Below are positions 30,991 to 43,734 of a stretch of DNA of 64,000 bases, in pieces. The stretch is from NCBI RefSeq assembly GCF_022682495.2, contig NC_071391.1:17397680-17461679 (forward strand), given 5' to 3'. The position numbers were made by a program, and so were the translations under genes. Position 1 is the first letter of the stretch. Each line of letters starts with the position of its first letter. The notes beneath the pieces were generated by a model, which was not told the DNA's origin, did no database searches, and saw only the letters and a program-made list of their open reading frames with translations. Source of the stretch: Desmodus rotundus (taxonomy: Eukaryota; Chordata; Mammalia; Chiroptera; Phyllostomidae).

Positions 30991-32404
30991 TCGATGGAAG
31001 TTTTATTCAGATTCATCATATTACTAAGCCTAATTAATTTGTTTTGGCTGCTAGACAAGTTTAGTACTACCAAATGGAAAGAGATTTTTATACTGAATAT
31101 AAAACACACTTTAAAAATTCTCCACTTCCAAGACGATGTAATTATTTAATTCATCTATGATAACAACCCCACATCCCAAGAGATTTCAAATTCAGGAACA
31201 GAATACTCTTGATTGTTATCCCCTAACTCATCATGCTGGACTCCCCCAAATTAAGCCAAAGTAAATGTAGACTTCCCCTTTTAGCCATTGTAATGATCGG
31301 TGACATAAATAATGCAATTTTCCCATTAGAGGACCTAAGTAGAACATATTTTTGATATGAGAATTAGGGAGTAAAGGTAACAGATTTTGGGCAGGCCAGC
31401 AGTGGAATCTTAGCCTGACTTGGTAGTAAGTAGGAGACAGGATATTGGGTAGTATCATGGGGCTCCGTGATCTGGTCTCACTTATATAATTGGTGCCTAT
31501 GCCAAGATGCCTAGAATGGCTCTCTCACCCCATGTTTTTCTTCTCAAACTACTTTACCTGACAGTAGAAGCCTTCCAGAAGGCAACCATCGTATGCTAGC
31601 ACTTACCAAACCTCTTCTGGTTTCATGTTTGCTGATGTTTCATGGACTGAAGTTAGTTACATGCCCACCCAAGGCGGGAATCAGTGTGGGAAGGGCTACA
31701 AAAGGGCTTAGGTACTAGGAAGTACAGTTCTTTTGGAACCATTACGACTACACTCTACTATAGACAACTTTCTGTACACATTGACTTTTTTGACCCACAT
31801 GGAAAATACATTGAACATGATTCAAGACTCCACAGTCCCGGCTAACCATGGCATCAACTTCAGTGTTAAGAGGTTGTATTTGCTTCAGGCCCAGATGTGG
31901 AATGTATCTCTGGTGCAACCGCTTTTGATGCAGAAACCTGTGAAAAGGGTTTACTAGGTATCACCTTAAATCTTACTGAGGTCTCACAAAGAGTTTTACT
32001 AACTCATTCTTTATCCTGAAGCCATTTCCTAGTCTGAGGTTTTTTGGGGGGATGGTGGTGGGACTAAAGAGAGTTGAAACCTTTTTATTATTATTACTAT
32101 CAAGAAAGTCATGGTTATTTTATGTTTTCTACATTCTGATTTCAAGTAAAAGAATTTTTTTCATTTTTTAATTTCACTTGTTGTTTCTGTATCTTATCAT
32201 ATACAGCTCACAAAAGGCAAATGGCACTTTCAATATTCTGCTTCAAAATCTCCATATGCAAATTCATTTGGCATATTTTCCTTTATTTGAGTTACTGCGA
32301 GTGACAGGTTTGTGGAGAGTTTTATAATCACCCTTTTTTCAGTTTCCAATAGTAGCTTCTTTAGTTCACTTAACATTTCAACCGAAAAGTCTCCGTGCTG
32401 CCTG
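30991..32404. other. Unassigned 1.4-kb stretch
   Basis: Unique sequence, with a G8 run at 32045-32052. No gene or family recognised. Confidence 0.35.
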
Positions 32405-32562
32405 TAGTGGGTTGAATTATATGCTCATACAACATCATGCTAGCCACATCCTACTGGTCGAAGTAACTCATGAGGCCATGCCAGGTAGGTAAACAGATTT
32501 CACCTTGATAAGAGGAGTTACAAAATAATATGGCTGGATTTTCTAACCTACCACATTTTTAT
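32405..32562 (+). mobile_element. MLT1-type LTR 3' fragment
   Basis: CTGGTCGAAGTAACTCATGA, GGCCATGCCAGGTAGGTAAA, CAGATTTCACCTTGATAAGA and GGAGTTACAAAATAATATGG match the 3' part of an MLT1J-like LTR (usual form: tggtcaaagcaagtcacaaggcc). Confidence 0.55.
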
Positions 32563-33554
32563 TATATGGTTGTTATAATAATGAGATGAATATGTTTGAA
32601 AAGCACTTGCTTCTTTTTAAAAAGCATAAAATTCTAGTTTCTTGATTCCTTTTATGTAGTAATAATGCTTAGGGTTGTTTTAGACCAAAAAAAAAATTGT
32701 TGTTGCCAAAAGGTAAAGTTGAAAGATTACATTACTACTGAGTTTACTGATTGTCTCTTGGTGTTAATAAATGAAAAATATTTTTAGACACCATGACTTT
32801 TTTTGGAAATATGCTTCATATGGTTAAATCTTAAATATTTTTATTCCAAGATTGAACATGGGCTTTTATCAATAATTTTATAGAAGTTATCCTCAGAAAA
32901 TTTATCTGGTCTCTCTGGCTGTCACGTCAGACTCTAAGGGTCAGAATCTGGAGACAAGACCTCAGCTGTCCCGGGCAGGTCTTTGTTCGTTTTGATTGCC
33001 ATGGAGCAATCGTGGGCTGTGGTTTGGGGCGATTTGTTTTCCCTGTGTCCTTGAGACAGTGCTTTCCTTTCCCTGTGCCCCTGTGTTCCGCATCCCGAAT
33101 TTTTGAAAAATGTCATGCTGAGTAAAAAGGGTAATAAATGGAGCATTTTAAAATAAGTTTTTAACACAGAAATTACATTTTGATTCATAAACAGTCACTG
33201 CGAAATAGAACACCGAGCATTGATGTTAATGACTAAATGTCTGTTTCTATATAGAATATTACATTTTAAAAAACATTTTAAAAGAAGCAGAGTAGACTTG
33301 CAGCGTAGAAGAACTTGCTGTAGATATTTTCACTTCTGGGCAGGTGTCTCTAGCTTTCGTTATGCTCGTGGTGAATTAGTAAATGCTGCAGAATGGAGGA
33401 AAGATAGTTCCCTAGCCCACTGGTGCTGTGGCATGGTGCATGTATAACAGAATTGTTGGGTTTATAGAACTTTGTTCATGTGTTGTACTGAAAAGTAGTC
33501 AGGATAGGTGAGAAGTTTGCGTTAGGAGGTAGGAGATAGAGTTCTAAGCATGAT
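32563..33554. other. Unassigned sequence
   Basis: No repeat or gene recognised. The frames at 32934-33188 (minus) and 33220-33447 (plus) show no similarity I know. Confidence 0.35.
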
Positions 33555-33632
33555 GTTCTACTTACTAGACATATGAGTATCATAGGCCGGTATCTCTAAT
33601 GCCTCAGTTGCTTCATCTCTAAATTTTTGCTA
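33555..33632 (+). repeat. MIR SINE fragment
   Basis: CTACTTACTAGACATATGAG, AATGCCTCAGTTGCTTCATC and CTAAATTTTTGCTAACC give the central MIR order. Diverged. Confidence 0.55.
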
Positions 33633-34699
33633 ACCACAGCCAGAATGATCCGTGCACTTCTAAGCACAGCATTTTAAAGTGTTAGAGGAAAGTGAAAGTG
33701 ATCCCAGGGTGGTAAGGTCTCTGGGGAAACCTAGAAAACATTTTACACAGGGGAAATTTGAGGACACTCAGGGAAGATGAAAAAGAGTAAGTTTGGTCTC
33801 TTTTCTTCTGACGACAAAGCTAGAACCAGTGGTAGAATTAAAAAAAAACATATTATAGCTAAGTGTAAGAAAACATTTATAAATCTAGAGTTGCTTGAGA
33901 GCAAGAAAAGGTGACTCACTGGGTGAAGAGTTTACTGTCCAAAGGCACTGAAAGAGAAGCTGTGCGACCTTTGCCAACATTTACATTGTTGTGTTGGAGT
34001 TTTGATTGGAAGTCCTACAGGCCTTCTGACTACTCAGTGTGTCTACAGCTATTGTATGTAACATGGCTATAAAATATTTAGTATGCCCAAACCATCGTTT
34101 TCTGAAAACCATGGTATCCTGATTTTAAAAGATATTGCTCCGTTAAAAATACATTTTCCCTTTAAAAGACAATTGGGAAACCCCACCTTGTATAACTCAT
34201 CTCAGAGGATGAAAATGCATATTGGTAGATTAAAAATTATTCTTCTAACAAGAAAGATACCAGCTAAATATGCTTGGCCTGATTTTAACTTACCAGTTCA
34301 TGAACTTATTTGCTTGTTTGTTTGTTTATTTAATTATTATTGTATCTATCACCAACTTGTGAAACTAATGATTGGTACAAGAAACCAACTTTCTAAATAA
34401 ATGATCCAGATTCTTTTTTTTAATATATAAAATATATCTCACAATTGCTCATTCTCAAACATAAGACAGGTTGCAGGATTCATTTCAATTAATCTAGCTT
34501 CCTGGGATTACGGCAGAGTTGAGAAAAAAACAGGTGCTGAGATTATCAATCCTCCTCAGCGTCATTCCAGGTGTTAGTAATGGCCGCAAAGAAACTTGAG
34601 AGTAGACTTGCTTCTCAACAGAACCAATAGACCTTACCTAGCTGGGTAGCACATCAGTATTTTCCACCCTATGATATATTAAGGGTACCATGTAACTAT
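33633..34699. other. Unassigned 1-kb stretch
   Basis: Includes a GTTTGTTTGTTTA run at 34316-34328. No family or gene recognised. Confidence 0.35.
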
Positions 34700-34822
34700 A
34701 TGCATGTATATACAGTTAAACTGCTATATATACTTATATATACCATTGTGTGTGTACACACACATATATACATGTATGTATATACACATATTCACACACA
34801 TATGTACATATATACACACATG
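34700..34822 (+). repeat. Alternating purine-pyrimidine tract
   Basis: Imperfect (TA), (CA) and (TG) dinucleotide array with palindromic patches such as GTGTGTGTACACACACA. Z-DNA- and cruciform-prone. Confidence 0.85.
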
Positions 34823-35894
34823 CTGTTCCCCTAACTTTTCGGTGGATTTTTCTAGGTGAGAATATTTCCTCCTGTTGCTGACCCCTCCTTTGCTATTTGG
34901 TCCTCAGGCAGACTCTTGTAGTTGGCTACTGAGAGCCAGAAATCACTGACCTACTTGGACTTGATTTCTGCCTTCCTTATCTGGGTTGACAGTATTTGCT
35001 CTATGACTCTGCTAACATCTTCTTTTCTTAATGTTTCCTCCTCTATTATCCCCTGTAGCGTGTGGCTAATTCCCTCATGGCAATGCGTTCTAACCCCGTT
35101 CTGTGATCCTATCCTGACAGGGTCAGATAAAGTGGTCACATTAACGAAGACCCTCATTACAAACACACATCTAGTTACTCAATTGTGTTGGCTTACAAAG
35201 AATCATTCAAAATAAGTGTTCTAGAGGGAAAAGTACACAAATGTATATGTGTTAAGAATTTGTCAGAGTGGCTGAGTACAGAAGTAGCCATTTTCAGAAC
35301 TGAGAATGATGTAGAGTATGTACTGCTTTTCACGCTCGCCCCTTTGCAATGTGAGTTTCACAGTATACACGAGTCATAGTTTTCTGAAACTATAAGTACA
35401 ATAAGATCAAGGGCTGACTTTCAAATAACCATTGGAATCTGTAAAATCTTGGTTCCTGCAACAAACAGATGGCACTCTAAAAAAGGTAACTGAAGGATGT
35501 TTTTCCAAGGGGACCTATATGAAGATTTCTGGATTAAGAGCCCCCAAGAGGAGATGGTAAAAGTCCTCCGGGCTAGCAAAAGTAGGGAGCTGCTACTATC
35601 CTTAGACCTGAAAGAGCAAAGACAGTAACCCTCTGAGAGCTGTAGCTTCAGGTGAGGCCAGGTAGCCCTGTAGGAGCTATCGTCTTTATAAAGTAATAGA
35701 ACCACTGCCAAACAGTGGCCCAGCAGGGAGGAGCATGAGGAGCGAATACTTGGCTCTCTCTCCTTCTAACTTTCCTTTTTGTGCCAGTGCCTCCACTGTC
35801 CAATGTCAACCAGAATCTAGGAGGCAGTGGGGCCCAGATAAGATCATACATAAAGATCTGCCATCTGAGTAGATGTGAGTAAGATCAGTAGGGG
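34823..35894. other. Mostly unassigned
   Basis: At 35745-35835, CTCTCTCTCCTTCTAACTTT and GTGCCAGTGCCTCCACTGTC resemble the same unnamed ancient repeat seen at 8110-8200. No gene recognised. Confidence 0.35.
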
Positions 35895-35985
35895 ATGAAT
35901 CTGAAAAGGCAGTCAAAACACATCCAGCACAACTCCCAGTACTTCACACCATGCTGGAACTCAGTAGATATTTGTTGAATGGATG
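35895..35985 (+). repeat. L2 LINE tail with (GGAT)n
   Basis: CTCAGTAGATATTTGTTGAA followed by TGGATGGATGGGTGGATGGA is the usual L2 ending plus a short GGAT expansion. Confidence 0.7.
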
Positions 35986-36004
35986 GATGGGTGGATGGAT
36001 GTCT

Positions 36005-37118
36005 GGAATGGCTGAAAGAATACATTGATGACAGAATGAAAATATAACTGGAATTTACTTGTCATTTCTTATGAACATTTGTCATTTTTTGGCAGTTCAG
36101 TTTCTGGACCCTTTTGTATGATGAATGTAGGGCTCCTTTTTCTATTATGAAAGCATAAAAGGCCAGATATTTGCTAAAAATTATCTATCATAAGGCAACT
36201 CAGTCCACCTCATGATTTTGACTAAGCCTTTAAATGAGGAGGGAAACCACCATTGACTCTAGCACTGGCAGCAGTATCCAAGGTGGACGTAGTGGCAGCC
36301 ATACAGCACCAGCTCCCAGTATCCCAAGGCAGCACTGGCCCTGCATTGTTGAACCAATCTCCTTTTGGTCTCTGCTAATTTTCTAGACTTTCTTCCAGTC
36401 TCCTATTGATTCTGTCTGTATCTTCATAGTCTTCCAATAGATTCCCTTTCTGCCTGAGGCAAACAGCACTTGTTCCATTGTTTGTATAGAAACACAAAAA
36501 GAAAGACTTTTGTGTTTGTTCAAAGAGCCCAGAGATGGCCTGTCAAAATGTATCTTCTTAAAACTCTGAAAAAGGATGCTGCTACTACCTTTTTGAAAAG
36601 TTTCTATATAATCTTACATTGGTAGATTTCTAGTAGCTAAAACTTAGAATGCAGCATTACAAAATGACACCAATATCTCCAGGTCACTGACACAAAACTC
36701 GTTTATTTCAGTAATTGGTGCCTGTTAAGCATAGTTGTGTTTAATCTGAGCGAGGTGAGATCAGCTTTTCAAGGGAGATTTAATATGACAGGCCTCACCA
36801 GAAACCCAGGGCTCACAGTCCTGTAAGTTATGAAGACTGCCTCTGGTTGTACCTTTCTCCTCTAATTTGCATGTGCCCAACCCCCAAACCTTGAATTTGT
36901 AAACTCGAAATACCGACCTAGTCTCTTGAGGCCTTAGGGAGAGCTATTGGTGGCAACAACTTTGGGGAATTCCAGTTTTGTCATCTAAGTGGTTAAGGCA
37001 AACTTACCTAATGGGATTACCTTCATTTTAGAGAAATCACCCCCATGTCTAGCTCAAGTGCAGCAAACTCCCCTTTCTGTCTTCTTGTAGAAATAATTTA
37101 ATTTCTTTAAGTATCTCC
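36005..37118. other. Unassigned 1.1-kb stretch
   Basis: No repeat or gene recognised. Confidence 0.35.
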
Positions 37119-37119
37119 T

Positions 37120-37305
37120 CTGCTCACTAGCTATGTGACCTTAGGGTAGTTATTCACTCTCTTTGCAACTCATTTTTTCTATCTGCAAAAGATGGCTATA
37201 GTAGCTATCTTATACATTGGAAAGTAGGATTAAAATGACTTAATGTACGCAGTATACTTAGAATCCTGCCTGACCATAATGAATGTTCTATAAATGTTGA
37301 CTCAC
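37120..37305 (+). repeat. MIR SINE
   Basis: CTCACTAGCTATGTGACCTT, TTTTCTATCTGCAAAAGATG and CTATAAATGTTGACTCAC follow MIR from the middle to the 3' end. Confidence 0.75.
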
Positions 37306-38915
37306 ATATATATGAATATGATCAGCAAATAACAACAAAACATACAATGAAATAATAGAGAATACAAAGAGCCATGGACACTAATAAATGGTTAGAGTAT
37401 AATAAACTACACACTTTCCTTGAGTTAACCACCTTTTGTGTTGATTAAACAATTCGTAATGACCATTATAAGTGAATAAACAGGCCAAAAGAGATAAACA
37501 GAGAACAAATACTTAGGAAAAGTACAACTATTCTTTGTATAAAGATGAGACTCCTATTTATTTGTCGGAAGGCTTCATAAATAGGACACTGTATGATGTA
37601 ATGAGTAATGTCCTTGGCAATACCCTTACAATGAGTGATGAGATCCACAGGGCTGTTTATTTTTTAACACCCCTCAAACTAGGGCAATGGCATCACAATG
37701 AAGTCTGCTTCAGTAAAAAGGTGGTATCCTGCTTCATACCAAGTAGCAGAAGTTCTGGGAGTGGAAGAGAGAAGGGAAGAAGCGGAGGTGGGAGATTGAT
37801 TTCCCTTCTCAGAAGAGACAGAAGCTACTCCATGACTGGCGTAAGGACCACTAGACTGGGAAAGGTGGAACGAAGTTTATGAACTGGGACATGAATGAAT
37901 GGGTCATCATGACAGAAAACGGAAGGGTCATAGGAGTACATTAAATATGGCTGGTGGAGAAAGGAATGGGCATTGACCAAAATCTACATAAGGAACAGAT
38001 TCAGTCCTCAGCTCTTGGCTTTTGTAAGAAAGGGCAAAGCACACATTTTGCACCGCTGTCTTTGACTTTGTTTCCCACCTCCCTGCTTTTAACTTCGGAC
38101 TACAGAGGCCTTTGAATGCTCAGAGTTCAACCAGCAGCATTTTGGTTGCCTGACAAGTTTTGGGGGCTAAGGAAGTTATCAAAACAAATTGCCTTCATAA
38201 TACCACAGGGAAACCAAGCTCTGCATCCCTCTCAGTGCGACGAATGTGCACAATCAGCTAGAAAAACAGCTTTGTGTTTCAGCAGCCCTGTGGATTAGGC
38301 AGATATATTGGTCCAGTGAATTTCCAAGGACAGGCCTTTGAAATTTCTCTGCAGTTCTTTGGTTTTTGCATATAAGTCAGTTTCATTTTCCTGGGGCAAT
38401 GCTTTTATGAGGTACACATCTACATTTAGTAAAGGAATGAGAATTTTAGTGGTGGTAATTTCTAAAATTATTGCCAAAATAGTTTCTTCCTTATCTTAGG
38501 TCAGTCCCCTTTAGCATTTAAATGTTGACCTTTAGCATATGAGAGTTTAGCTGTTATCAATATCTTTCACTATTAAATGGGTTTTATGATTCATAGAGTA
38601 TTTAAATCTCCATTTTTATTTTAAATCCTAGCATGCTGATAATGAAAGTAAAGTAAGTTAATGTGAATTTTACTTTTATTATTCTTAATAAATACAGATA
38701 TTTCTTCCACTTTTGAAAATTTCTATTGGGCCATTTTGTTCATATTTTTAAATAATAATGATCATTAGGGAAGGGAGAAAAAGAGTTGGTATGTGTTGTG
38801 CCCTGATTTAAAATGTCACAGCAAGACACCCTACAATTTAGGAGTGTTTGTGACTTTATGCCTTACTCGGTATTTTTATTAGGAAATATAATATAATCAT
38901 GTTAAAGGAAACCAA
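37306..38915. other. Unassigned 1.6-kb stretch
   Basis: No repeat recognised. The 115-codon frame at 37535-37882 has no known relative and no codon pattern suggesting selection. Confidence 0.35.
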
Positions 38916-38919
38916 AATG

Positions 38920-39120
38920 ACATAAGATGCTTAATCCTACCATCCTTAAAAAACGATGTACTTTTATGCATACTTGCATGCATAATTTGCATAATTTCAA
39001 TCATGGTGTACGGACTGATATTTACATTCCATTTTCACTTAATATTATATCATAAAATATGCATGATTTTACTTAATCATTATTATTGCCATTCTAAAGC
39101 CGGCCTAGTATTTTGTTGTG
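38920..39120. repeat. Ancient L1-like interspersed repeat
   Basis: CATTTTCACTTAATATTATA, TCATAAAATATGCATGATTT and TTTACTTAATCATTATTATT resemble the same family as 26930-27300. Weak. Confidence 0.3.
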
Positions 39121-39129
39121 TGATACCTA

Positions 39130-39615
39130 ATATTGTGTTGTGTTGTTATGCATTTACATCAATAAACTGCTCTAAAACTTAAGTGGCTTACAATAAAACC
39201 ATTTCTTTAGTTCTTAATACTGAGGTCAGCGATTTGAGCTGAGACTAGCTGGGCAGTACTTCTGGCCTCAACTGGGCTCTCTTGAGCATCAGTAGTAAAT
39301 TGCAGGTCAAGCTAGATGACCTTGCTTTGGGGAGTTGGCTTGTTTTCAGCTGGAGTAATGGGGATGCCTGGACCACAAGCTTTTCATCTTCTAGCAGGCT
39401 AAATGTGGGTTTATTCACATGGTGGCTGTCAGGGTTCCAAAAGGACTAAGAACTTGGATTGGAACTCTTCAAACTCAGTTTCTTGGTTTTCTATTGACTA
39501 AAGCAAAACCTGTAGGCAACCCAGACTCCCGTGATGAGATAGTACAATTTCATTTCTTGATGTCAGAGCTGCAAAGTCACATTGCAGTAGGGATGACTAC
39601 TGTAATGAAGAGATA
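39130..39615 (+). mobile_element. MLT1J-like MaLR LTR
   Basis: CAATAAACTGCTCTAAAACT followed by TAAGTGGCTTACAATAAAAC, CTGGGCAGTACTTCTGGCCT, GCTAAATGTGGGTTTATTCA, TTTCTATTGACTAAAGCAAA and GCTGCAAAGTCACATTGCAG follow the LTR of MLT1J/K type. Near complete. The 65-codon frame inside is fortuitous. Confidence 0.75.
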
Positions 39616-42194
39616 GAAACGTGTGGGCATTTTGCAGTATTAACTGTTTCTATTGTAAACAGCTTAATTAATATTGTCACATCTTAGAACATTGCTGAGC
39701 AAGTCTTAGATCCTTATGGTAAAAAGGGAAGGGTGAGAAGAGTTAGAGAGGAGATAGGCTCATCTTTGGGATGGGAGGATCCTTAAAGGGGAACAGGCTA
39801 CTCTTCTGGCTTAGAGAATGAACCTGGAATGCAGGCAAACAACATCAGGAACATCTACAAGAAAAGGAGACAAGACTCAGGTTAAAAAATCGTGATTCAG
39901 GAACATGGCTCACCTTACTGGGAAGAAGACTGACAAAGCCAGGAGCAGGACATGGGCTGAAAGGCCCTGGTTATCAGGCTAGTAATTCAGACTAGAACTT
40001 ACATTGAAACCTCCAGCAAAATGTGAAAGATGCAGAAAGCTTCTCCTTTGTGAATTGCTGAGTGGCTTTTAGAAATGGTTTCTGACCGTGGCATAGTTTA
40101 GACAAAACCATTATCCCTCCGAATCATGCAGTAATGACGGAACACATGCCGCTTAATGTAAATGTGCAGCCCTGTGCTGGGCAGACGAGATTAGGCTGTC
40201 TTCTTCCCCAACAGCAGCAGCAGGAGAAAAATAAATAAGTACCGTCATCCTATTCATATTTATTAGGGGGCTTTGCAATGGGCCTGATGCCCTGGTGCAT
40301 TTGACATTTTTGCTTGTGTTCTTGGCTCATGAACTGAGGACAAATTTAAATTAATCTATTCATAACCTACAAAAAGACTGATTTTTATAAGGTGACATCA
40401 CCCCAGCATCTCCTTTTCCCCTATGTTCCACCAAACACACATATTCATTAATTCTGAAATCGTTAGCGTGATTAGATAGTGTTTCCAAATTTTAAAATAT
40501 AATATGACCGAGCCTATGGGCTAATAAAGCCTTCAGAAAATTCACTTGTTTGCCTTTTAATTTTGTGTTTGTGTACTATATCCCAACATCTGCTCATTCA
40601 CATATGCACATTAAAAATATATGCACTCACACATACTCACATCTGTGTCTTTCTTTCTGTTCACGTTAGTGGAAATGAGAGTGCAATGACAACTCATAAC
40701 AATCCCAAATAAGCTGAATGTACCCTGGCTCCCTTTTTATTTGGATTTAGAAAAATCAGTGCCCGTGCATTAATTCCCAGGCATGACTATTGCAAAAAAC
40801 AGACTTTTACAATAGATGCATGTGATAATATGCAAAAGTCAGGAACGAAAGACAATATATGAGTAAAACTATAAAATCAGAATAGGTTTCCTGTCATTCC
40901 AGAGAGAAACAGTGTATTTCTTTCCAAAAGTTCAGAGACAAGAAAAGTATTTGGTCTATGCCCATCACTTTGATCCAAAGCTATTACTCTAACACCCTTG
41001 ATTTAATTATGGAATACAGCAACAGACTGACAGGGAAAGAGATTAAAAGTCAGCAACCTTCCTGTAAACAATTCCAGGCTTCCCTGCCCACCTGAGAGAT
41101 AGCATCTGAGGTGAGAGAAGAACACATTCTGCTAGTTCATCCAGCTCTCAGCCTTCTTGTGCGGGTCTGTCAAGGAGATGCCAATTTCTGCCACAGTGCT
41201 GTTCTCCGGGAGATACTGAGATTAGAAACTGGTCAGCAAGGCTCCACTTGTTTCTGTCACTGAGAAATCAATCTCAGGATGTGAAGAACTTACCTCATCA
41301 GATGCAGAGGTGACATCTTGATACATTAGCTTGCCAAAGAGTTGCCAGGACCATGATGGCTCTTGGCTGTTGGCATCCTGGATTCATTTACTTCCCCAAT
41401 AGTTAATGTGACAATTTAACCTTGTCTGATGAACTTCAACTCTCTATATATGCAAAGTTCATTGGGCATAAAAGGAGATAATAAGCATAGTGTATCTAGT
41501 ACTTTCAACTTCCTCTCTTGCTCATCATCTCTCAACTTGCTTGTTACCAAGTCTCTCCTACTAGAGAAATCTTCTGCTATGAGAAATTTTGTATCCGATG
41601 CCTGATGGGATAACACTGAATGTGGGCACGCTTCTAGGATTTGTTGTGGGCAGAGAAATTTTCTATAAAATTGATCATGGCACAAAGATCGTACAAGGAT
41701 ACTGATGAGCTGTATTCGTACTGAATCAGATATGCACAATCCAAACAAGGAAAGGCTGCTATAGCTGTGCTTCTAAGTTAAAGTCATGTTAAAGTCACTA
41801 CAAGTTCCTTAGTGCCAAGCACATTGGAGCAACCTCTCTGTAACTTAACGTTTCCAAAATTTAAGGAGAAGAAATGGGGGCACTGGACTTTCATCCCTCT
41901 GTCCCCGTTTTAAATTCCCAGACACACGCATGTATTTATATTCCCTTTTTTCTTCTTTGCTAAGTATGAACAAGACAATCAGATTCTGATAGGATAGAGC
42001 GACACCTAAAGAAAGTGGCAGTGCAGAGAGAGTGTTGACAGAAAGCATCATTGACGAGTCCCTCCCAGGGTCAGGCACACGGTTGTGTGCGTCCACCTTT
42101 TATATTTCCCTCGGCTCTCACCACAACCATATCAGGCAGTGGAAGATTAGTTTTGTTACTTAACCAGCCACAAGGAGGCAGAGTAGAGGCATCG
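39616..42194. other. Longest repeat-poor stretch (2.6 kb)
   Basis: Apart from a possible MIR scrap at 42085-42160 I recognise no mobile element, RNA or coding exon. It is the largest block in the window without recognised repeats, and the best place to look for conserved non-coding DNA. The 110-codon minus frame at 41416-41748 shows no known domain. Confidence 0.4.
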
Positions 42195-42400
42195 TGAAGA
42201 GTGTATATGGGCTCTGGAAACAGTCTGTCTGCTCAAATCATGAAGCCAACTCTTACCAGCTCTGCAGCTGTGGTCCAATAATTTAAATTATCAGCTCCTT
42301 GATTCTGTCATTTCTAGGATGTAATAATAATACTGTCTTCCTCCTAGATTGGTAATGAGGTTTAAAGGAGTTAAAACAGATTTGGTAGTATAATGTCTAG
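42195..42400 (+). repeat. MIR SINE
   Basis: GGGCTCTGGAAACAGTCTGT, CTGCTCAAATCATGAAGCCA, ACTCTTACCAGCTCTGCAGC, TTGGTAATGAGGTTTAAAGG and AGTTAAAACAGATTTGGTAG follow a near full-length MIR. Confidence 0.8.
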
Positions 42401-42401
42401 T

Positions 42402-42795
42402 GCAGTTGTTCTCAACATCCTACCAGGGGCATCAAACTCACTTTCACCAGGGGCCACATCAGCCTTCAAAGGGCCAAATGTAATTTGAGGACTGTATAAA
42501 TGGAACTACTCCTTAACAAGGGGCAAGGAGCTCAGCACTGCCGCAGGTGGAAACAAGGGGCCGGGCTGGCTAAAACAAGGTGGAGGGCCGGATTTGGCCT
42601 GCGGGCCTTGTGTTTGCCACCTCTGTGACCTAACCCATCAGCAACTGTGTCTCTGAGAACTTTTTTATAAAGGTGCTTTCTCGAGTCCTAACACCCTCAT
42701 ACTAATCAGAAAACCTGGGGTTGAGTCTCATTAATGCGTTTTAACAAGCTTTCTGGGTTATTCTGAAGCTCGCTAACATTTTAGAACTGCTGGGA
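42402..42795 (+). mobile_element. MER5A-like hAT element, interrupted
   Basis: Starts GCAGTTGTTCTCAACATCC. After the nested element it resumes with CTCTGAGAACTTTTTTATAA and continues ATCAGAAAACCTGGGGTTGA, TTTTAACAAGCTTTCTGGGT and TATTCTGAAGCTCGCTAACA. The order agrees with MER5A-type repeats. Compare the intact copy at 17990-18181. Confidence 0.6.
42424..42625 (+). mobile_element. Short bat hAT (non-autonomous) nested in MER5A
   Basis: The ends are near-inverted: CAGGGGCATCAAACTCA on the left and TTGTGTTTGCCACCTCTG on the right. Inside, GGGGCCACATCAGCCTTCAA, AGGACTGTATAAATGGAACT, GGTGGAGGGCCGGATTTGGC and CTGCGGGCCTTG match a small hAT family common in bats. The 8-bp flanks share only a CCTA core, as expected after decay. 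Confidence 0.75.
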
Positions 42796-43139
42796 CAGAA
42801 AACAGTAAGTACTCAAAATGCTCAGGGAAAAAGCACCCCCTTCTTTAAAAACATAAACAACAACAACATCAGCAACAACAGCAACAGCAAAATAATTCTG
42901 ACTTTGTATATTCAGTAGTGAACCCTTCCCAATATTTGGATTCATATCAAGTGACTTAAGAGTCAAGAAGAGATGAGATACTGACATACAGCACTTTGAC
43001 GAGATATTTTATGCAATGAGTTAATAAAACACGGAAAAGTAATAATGAAACATTTTGAGCATAGCATTGTGCACAGAGAAAGCTGTGGATACCATGTGTG
43101 AATAACTTAATGTCCTTAGTTCTCAAAAAATTAGCTATT
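42796..43139. repeat. Unassigned, with (CAA/CAG)n tract
   Basis: A short AACAACAACAACATCAGCAA-type imperfect triplet array at about 42852-42890. The rest is not recognised. Confidence 0.6.
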
Positions 43140-43350
43140 ATTACTATTATTAAGCATGCCTTTGGTGCTCTATAAAGAATCAGTTAATCCTCCCAGTAAC
43201 CACACACAGAAAGCACTATTTATTACTGTCTTCATTTTATTGATAGGGAAGCTGGAGATCAGAGGGACTGCAAAACAAGTCCTACCTCCATCAGGTGTTA
43301 CAAGTTGGATCCAGGGTTCCAACTGGAGGCTCTAACTCCAGAGCTAACCA
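43140..43350 (-). repeat. MIR SINE, antisense
   Basis: TATTATTACTATTATTAAGC, CAGTTAATCCTCCCAGTAAC, GTCTTCATTTTATTGATAGG, GAAGCTGGAGATCAGAGGGA and GATCCAGGGTTCCAACTGGA follow antisense MIR. Confidence 0.75.
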
Positions 43351-43734
43351 GTTAAATAAAGGTGGGTGCATAGGTATTGGTATATCTGAATTACCTTGGA
43401 GCAATAAAGAAAACAGGTGTGTTAAGAAGAAACCTTGGAAAGATAAACTGAAAGGCTCTGGGAGAGATTTTCCCCAAGGAGAAGAGGGCATTGCCTTTTG
43501 TCTTTGATACGCCCTGTTGTGGGGGAGGAAGAATTAGAGGCCATACTCTCAAGGACCAATCTTGAAGAAATAAGCAATGTTGGAGGAGAAAATAAAGCAC
43601 ATCCCCAAAGGTGGAGAAAGGATTCTCTTCTGTCATTATTCTTAAAGAGATGGAGGGAAGCGCTACCCTGGGCAGGGCTAAGGAGAGGAGCTCCCGTGAA
43701 GACAAGTGGGCTGTGGGAAGGCGTGACAAGCTGT
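43351..43734. other. Unassigned, GC-richer
   Basis: Overlapping frames of up to 119 codons on both strands at 43391-43779 arise from locally high GC and low stop density. No domain or splice context recognised. Confidence 0.35.
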
